Below, piece by piece: positions 58,347 to 64,000 of a DNA stretch of 64,000 bases (position 1 is the stretch's first letter; the number at the start of each line of letters is the position of its first letter). The DNA comes from Thereva unica (lineage: Eukaryota; Arthropoda; Insecta; Diptera; Therevidae). The stretch covers positions 255,474,542-255,538,541 of the forward strand of contig OX465281.1 in assembly GCA_949987705.1 (NCBI GenBank), read 5' to 3'. The notes beneath the pieces were generated by a model. That model ran no database searches and was not told the DNA's origin. It saw only the letters and a program-made list of their open reading frames with translations. The position numbers and the translations under genes are program-made.

Positions 58347-59106
58347 TACGCAACAATTATCGGGACAGCATTGTATTTATGAAATATATTGTGATTTTCG
58401 ACGATTGATTCCCCCTTTTAACTGGATTTTATCTTTTCTTTAGAAAAGAAAGAAATTTTTTTCACTGGTGAAGGGGTATACGCGCACCTCTGTGACAAAC
58501 TGTCAAAAAAATTTTTGCTGTGCTTTCACAGATGACAAATAAAAAAGCTTGTCAAAATAGATTTGTGTACGTAAAACTTTCAGGCAAATTATTACCTTCT
58601 GCAGTTTTTTTTATTTATCACTTTTTCTTATTTTATATTAGTTTTGATCAACAAATTATTAACAGAAAGTCTTTTTTGAATAATCCAATTCAATTCTATC
58701 ACGTTATTTTCACCAAAACAATACAGAAATATCTTTTCAACAAATATTTTTTGAATCGCTTTTAATTCATAACGAATATTGAATGTTGGCAATGATGTAT
58801 TTTAATTTCGAATTTGAAATAGATTTTTCGACAATTCCTTTTTCGAAATGTCAAATTGTGTTGATATTACCCAAATTCGTTTGCAATGAAATGAAATCTG
58901 GCAGTTAAAAATTACAAATTGAGTAAGAAAAGTTTAGTTTTATTAAAAATTCAATGTTTGTTCAATATAATTAAATATAGTCTTATTTCTCTCTGTTAAA
59001 ACACACCACAAAGGTTTATTTTAAGGTTAAAATCTGAATGTTTACTTTATGAGCTATTGTTCTATTTTTAAGTCACATGTATTTTAAAATGTGATTTTAA
59101 GCGTTT

Positions 59107-59400
59107 ATTACGTTAAATGCTCTAAAGAAATTAGAAATTGCTTCAGTTAAATCATCGTTCCACAAGCGAGTTTCGTTAATTATCAGTCGCAAGTCAAAAT
59201 ATGTAAGTTCCTCATAAACTGAAATCGGAAGGATTATATTTTGAATGTTCTATCGATTTGTTTTTTTCCCAGCTGTGCTAAGTAAGCCAGACGCTCCTGC
59301 AACGTGATTTTGGAACAATCGAATGTTATAGTGATGATTGGTAGTTGAAGATCAATTTTAGCAAATGCGAATCTATCCTTTTCCTCCTCCTTTAAACGAG
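59107..59400 (-). other. Unidentified exon-like coding remnant
   Basis: The minus strand from 59395 reads EARLKEEEKDRFAFAKIDLQ, LPIITITFDCSK and LQERLAYLAQL. A 54-bp intron-like gap without a GT donor ends in CCGATTTCAG at about 59229. Then YEELTYFDLRLIINETRLWN and DDLTEAISNFFRAFNVINA lead to a stop at 59107. An AATAAA follows near 59015. The family is not recognised. The broken donor and a stop upstream suggest a pseudogene or an exon pair of an unseen gene. Confidence 0.35.
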
Positions 59401-60224
59401 CTTCTTACGACGTGCGGTAGAACAGGAAACACTCAAAATTTCGAATTATGTTGAACGACCACTAGAAAGTAAATTGGAAGTACAATACTTTAGGCTTTGG
59501 CTGGACCAATACTTATATTTCAATAGACGAAGGCAAGCAAAGCGTTTCACATGAAAAAAAGGCTATTTTATAGCAGACTACCTAAACCGACAGGTTAAGG
59601 TGACCTGCTATCAATCCTTAATCATGCAAATTTTAATTTGTCTTCATCTCGTATATTCAACATATCACCTTACATGGGAAAGCTTCGACTATTTGAAAGA
59701 CAATGCTTGGAGGCGTGCCTAAGCTTGTATCTTACACCCGAATCTGACTTCACGAAGTATCACGGCAACAATGTTCTTTACGATAAGGTATCTGTTAATA
59801 GGATCGATAATTTCATAATCAAGTTAATTCGACGACATATTGCTAGAGCGACAATCCTCTTATTCTGGGAGCGTTCTATCCAAACTCTGAATACCACAAA
59901 GCGGGCTGTGAATGCGGATTTATTCCCCCAGAAGCATTTATTTACCTAGCCTCCAATAAAATTGGCCCAGGACAGGAGGTTGCTCCTCCTATATCACAGT
60001 GAATGCGATAAGCGAGTACATGTTAATGACGAATGCAGAGAGGGTTCAGGACTTTCTAAGGTTTAGCAAGCGAATCTCAAAGTTATGAAAGACGTCTCCA
60101 CTGCCAGTAATTTCGGTAATCGCTGGCTGGAGGATCCCCTTAGTTGGGCGCTTGCTAATAAGGCCCCCATCCACGTCAAACAAATGCAACTCAGCAAACA
60201 AAAGCTCAAGACAAAGTAGGAATT

Positions 60225-61320
60225 AGAATTATTTATTTATTTATAAGCCAAACAAGGCTAACTTAAATTACATTACATTACTTTTCTTATAATATTCAGT
60301 CTTAAAAATTACACTGGCTAAAGATAATTGTTAGTGGGAAGGATTCATACTATAAGTAGGGATCTAAGTTTTTTCTTGAAGGATATTTTGTCAATTGTAG
60401 GGGAAAAACATGATCCATGGCTATTGAAGACCATACAACATCTGTTGACGGGCTCGTTTCTTCCATATTCAGTGCGGTGCGGGTATTCCTTAAGAAGTTT
60501 CGTATGCCTTGTATGTCTAACATCATCATTGAATTTGATCATACGCGATAGAAACTGTACTTTAAGGTTGTCATTTATAATGTCCAGGGTAAGGCATGAA
60601 ATAGGCATTTTTCTCCTCGCCGACAGTGGCATAAGCTCTAAAACTTTGAGCCGGTCATTGTAGGGTGGCAGGCTTCGAAAATCGTGCGGATCATGCAGAT
60701 GTCTCAAAGCAAAAAGGAGAAATTTCTTTTGAACAGATTCAATCCTGATCTTGTTAACTTCGAAAATGGGATCCCAGACCGGGCAAGCGTATTCCAGGAT
60801 TGGGCGGACTAAGGAACAAAAAAGTGTTTTTGTATCCCATACATTACCGAACTCTTTAGCCCTTCTCTTTATAAAGCCAAGAAGCTTATTGGCCCTGGCA
60901 GTAATATTATCGTAGTGCATATTGAAATTTAGTTTCTTGTCTAGGACAACACCTAAATCCACAATATGATCGACATGATTCAATATCTTGTCATTGAGAT
61001 AATAGTTGTGCAGCTGAGTGGTTTCCTTTCGAGAGAAAGTAATTGCATGGCACTTGTCAGTGTTGAGATATAATTTATTAACTATGCACCAATCTTGCAA
61101 TACTTTGAGTTTCGACTGGAGAAATGATACGTCGGCTTGGGACTTAATGGTGCTATATATTTTGAGGTCATCTGCGTAGAAGAGATGAGGAATATTACCT
61201 AATTTTTCAGATAAGTCAGAGATGAATATATTAAAAAGTAGAGGGCCTAGATGGCTGCCTTGAGGAACGCCGGAAGTGACGTCAATCTCCTTTGATAGAA
61301 ATCCTTGGAATCTGATAACC
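60225..61320 (-). mobile_element. 5'-truncated jockey-like LINE
   Basis: The minus strand reads SGVPQGSHLGPLLFNIFISD (from about 61275), YADDLKIY (catalytic), LQDWCIVNKLYLNTDKCHAI and LGVVLDKKLNF. The frame of 251 codons from 61100 to 60345 is open, and 60340-60225 is 3' UTR ending in an AAATAAATAAAT-type tail. The front part of RT and the endonuclease are absent. It lies inside the LOA-like element. Confidence 0.8.
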
Positions 61321-61354
61321 TGTGATCTTCCGTCTGATAACCTGTGATGTTCCG
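61311..61354 (+). repeat. 22-bp tandem duplication at the LINE 5' junction
   Basis: TCTGATAACCTGTGAT(C/G)TTCCG occurs twice in a row (61311-61332, 61333-61354), exactly where the jockey-like copy ends and LOA-like sequence resumes. Confidence 0.9.
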
Positions 61355-62169
61355 TCGACTAGACTTTATCGTGAATCATCTTGATCGAAGGAGATACTTC
61401 GCTAGGATTTTTCCCTCCCGTTCCCTGCCATCCTTCTGGTTCTCCAATATCAAGCTCCACACCAAATTCATTCGTATGGTTAATAGGCTTTTCACTGGTC
61501 CCACTTACGATGATGCTCGTCTTGCACCTTTGAATCTTATTCCGGATGAAAACTGTAATACCTGTAACAGCAATAATGATGCCGAACGTATAATCCTAAA
61601 ATTCAACAGTTATCAAACAGTGAGGGCTAAATATCCCACTCCAAATGATGTGCAGTGCCTTTTAGCCCTGCCCCATTTAAATTGACAACATACGCGTCTA
61701 AACATAAGTTTTAGCAGAAGCACATATCTCTATTTAACTTCCTGCATCACTACCCCGCATCTCTTTGTACAAATGCATTCTGATCAACGTGACGACCGCT
61801 CCCCAAGAGAAGCTCTAATCCGAATATTTTTGCAACTTCATTATGTATCATTTTATTTCTAAACATGACCAGTTAGTAGAGAGCTTGGAAGAGCTTTCCG
61901 TAGGATCTTTGCTGACACAAGTTTTATGACTTCTTTATTCTAGACATTGGATAGACTAGTTCAAAAATCGATAGACTAGTTGATTTTAGGCCCTGTTACA
62001 TGCTTTTTTGCTCCTAGGCGATTGCAAAGATTTCCAAGTACTACTAAAGGCTGTTCTTTCTCGTATTTTTTATTTTGTTTGATATCTCTGCTTCTTTCTT
62101 TATTGAATACACTACTGAGAATTTCACACCATTTAATAAATGTTTTCTTTATCTTTCTAGAATAACACG

Positions 62170-63083
62170 ATGAAACTTCGAAAAAATTTCATTCCCCGCT
62201 CGCTAACGGATATTGGTACATCATTCTTCTTAGCCATATGCATTCCAGTAACATTTTGGTTTGAAATATTCGTTGTCCTTCCCGAATTCCACACAATAGG
62301 CTCCTTTTTCTATATTTTTACATTTATAATAGCAACATTTCTCCTCTACAATGTCACATCTAACTGGTTAGCTGTTATGACTGTTGATACCAGCATTAAA
62401 GGTATGAAAACGGAAGTGATCAGTTCCTTATCAATTATTGTATTTTATCACCCACTCACACAGGTGAAGTATTAAATCCACCAGATGATGCAGAAGTTGT
62501 TAAATCATGGAATTTTTGTGCCATTTGCGAAACACTATCACCTCCACGATCGTTTCACTGTAGCACTTGCAAAGCTTGCATACTCAAGCGAGATCATCAC
62601 TGTACATTCGCAGGACATTGTGTCGGGCACAAGAACCAAAGATATTTTCTAATGTTGCTTATATTCTTATTCATCAGCACATTGTACACGTCGTTCTACA
62701 ACAGTTTATTCTTTTGGTGGCTTCATTATGATAAAATATCAACGATCGCTAGCTTTATTCAAATGATTTTCCCTTTGGCCGTTCCGTTTTTCATGACGAC
62801 CGGAATATTTGGATTGTATTTGGCTATTTACGAAATTAATCTGCTGGGATTGCTTCTGTGCGCAGTGTTGCTATATTATCATGGATCGAATGCCCTGAAA
62901 GGATCAATTGTTTATGAAAGGAAAAGCGCTCCTAAGTATGACTATGGATTAATAGAAAATATTAAGACTATCTTTGGTGAACGATGGTACTTAACATGGA
63001 TATCGCCTTTTATTGTAAGCAAGCTGCCACATGACGGAATACACTGGGTTCAATCAGTACCAGAAACGATCAAGACCAAATAA
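62170..63083 (+). CDS. ZDHHC24: DHHC palmitoyltransferase, ZDHHC24-like
   Basis: Two coding exons, 62170-62401 and 62464-63083, with a 62-bp intron (AAAG|GTATGA ... CACACAG|GTGAAG), give 283 residues. TM segments are predicted at about 18-36 and 45-62, and two or three more after the zinc-finger domain (about 140-195). The cysteine-rich domain runs 96-139: C96, C99, H109, C110, C113, C116, then D121-H-H-C124, the active site, and GHCVGHKNQRYF. DHHC enzymes attach palmitate to cysteines of membrane proteins at the ER/Golgi. The length, the short N terminus and the GHCVGHKN block fit the ZDHHC24 group of flies. A CTTTCTAG acceptor nine bases before the ATG suggests a 5' UTR intron. Confidence 0.93.
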
Positions 63084-63116
63084 ATATTTTTGTAAATTTG
63101 TACATGCCTTTATACA

Positions 63117-63122
63117 AATAAA
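63117..63122 (+). terminator. ZDHHC24 polyadenylation signal
   Basis: AATAAA 33 bp after the stop codon. Confidence 0.7.
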
Positions 63123-63173
63123 TGTTTTTATTATTATTGTTTCATAAAATTGTATATTTTTTATAAGTGCACA

Positions 63174-63179
63174 TTTATT
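63174..63179 (-). terminator. GST polyadenylation signal
   Basis: AATAAA on the minus strand, 22 bp after the GST stop codon. Confidence 0.65.
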
Positions 63180-63200
63180 CTACAACATTCCTTTCGTGCA

Positions 63201-63770
63201 CTAATTTTTCTTTTTATTATCTTCTAAAACAGTCAAAATTCTTGTTGCTAAGTATTTTGCACCAGCTTCGTTGACTTCTTCATTATCTGGAAGACTTTTC
63301 ATGCGCTTAAGCCATTCAATAATTTTAGGATATCTAGAAAATATTAATTATTAAAATTTTCTGAATTAACATAAATCCATTATTACTTATCAGCTGTAAT
63401 TGGCACCAATTTTTCAAGTGTTATAAGTGTAGTCTGTATAGAAACATCAGCTATTGTCATAGAATTTCCTACAACGTAATCGTTTTGTAAGAAACATTCC
63501 AGGAATTCATAAGCCTTATGCGCTGCTTGAATGGTTTTTGGGTGAAATTCTGTTTCGCCGCCGTGTATAATGCGAGCCTTTAATAAATCTTTTAATAATA
63601 TTCTTCATTTTTAATTGTTTCTACTTACCACAAAGTCCTTGATTACTTGGAACAGTACTCCATTTTCATAGTGCATCCGCTGATCAACTCGGGCACGTGT
63701 TAATAAGTCTTTTGGATATAAACTATCATCCTTGGCGTATTTGGATACCATATAAGACATGATAGCGTGG
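63201..63770 (-). CDS. GstE: Glutathione S-transferase, epsilon-like, C-terminal exons
   Basis: Three exons, 63770-63629, 63577-63387 and 63333-63201, join in frame over introns of 51 and 53 bp and end in TAG. They encode the end of the thioredoxin fold (HAIMSYMVSKYAKDDSLYP, the SHAI..YL glutathione-site helix) and the helical C-terminal domain (RARVDQRMHYENGVLF; VGNSMTIADVSI with the N-capping box; YPKIIEWLKRM). These cytosolic dimers join glutathione to insecticides, plant toxins and lipid peroxides. The spacing and KDDSLYPKD block are as in delta and epsilon classes; epsilon fits better. Exon 1 with the catalytic serine lies outside the window or beyond an intron running past 63771. Partial gene. 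Confidence 0.9.
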
Positions 63771-64000
63771 CTAGAAATAATTTCGTTTTATTTAAAAATC
63801 TGAGTTTAGTGTTGCCTGTGACTATGAGGACTGCCGTATTCAGCTACAGACTTCCAATTGCTGAATACTGCAGAATGACTGCAGTCGTACTTCTCCGAAC
63901 GCGCACTTACTCTTTCATGGTGCAATAGTTAGAAGCAAGCTTAGTGGAGAAAGGTTTAATGTAGAGCTGCCTCACTAGAGGCCCAATTAGCGTTTTGGCA
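63771..64000. other. GST intron, start of window edge
   Basis: No N-terminal GST exon is visible on the minus strand; taken as intron. Confidence 0.5.

Larger units (their letters stand above)
59560..61690 (+). pseudogene. Decayed LOA-like LINE, split by another LINE
   Basis: Plus strand: VTCYQSLI near 59600, then MGKLRLFERQCLEACLSLY and NRIDNFIIKLIRRHIARA (59670-59850), the RT C-terminal region of LOA-type elements. After the opposite-strand insert, 61450-61690 reads RMVNRLFTG.TYDDARLAPLNLIPDENCNTC, the end of an RNase H/C-terminal region. Stops and shifts are present. Confidence 0.6.

Overview
The window is nuclear DNA of an insect, most likely a true fly. It is AT-rich, has introns of 60 bp to several kb, and encodes proteins of clear insect type, including an epsilon-like glutathione S-transferase. 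I see no bacterial, CRISPR or organellar sequence. The genus is not identified.

About 1-38 kb holds no recognised conserved gene and is a mosaic of transposable elements. Position 1 to about 4.86 kb is a minus-strand LINE of CR1/L2 type. Its ORF2 (endonuclease plus reverse transcriptase) is open from base 2610 to the window edge, while its ORF1 is split by an 874-bp fold-back DNA element with a perfect 9-bp target duplication. Beyond it lie several MITEs with clear terminal inverted repeats (TTAA, TA and hAT-like 8-bp targets), a pair of antisense 5S-rRNA-like repeats, tRNA-headed SINE copies, and decayed LINE pieces (RTE-like, R1-like, others). One uncharacterised reading frame at 7.3-7.8 kb has a TATA box upstream.

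From 38 kb four host genes can be modelled. PTCD3 (mitoribosomal protein mS39; two exons, plus strand) is complete. DENND1/connecdenn (minus strand, 42.8-58.3 kb) can be assembled from ten coding exons into about 839 residues, including a 17-nt start exon and a 33-nt microexon; its three large introns are filled with transposons. A ZDHHC24-like palmitoyltransferase (62.2-63.1 kb, plus) faces an epsilon-like GST (63.2 kb to beyond the modelled exons, minus) tail to tail; the GST lacks its 5' exon(s) here. Between DENND1 and ZDHHC24, a LOA-like LINE is split by a jockey-like LINE in the opposite orientation.

The genes are unrelated housekeeping or detoxification functions: mitochondrial translation, Rab35/clathrin trafficking, protein palmitoylation and glutathione conjugation. 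There is no sign of a coordinated cluster. The interest lies in the nested transposons, whose insertions can be reversed on paper from their target duplications, and in the short endocytic motifs of DENND1.
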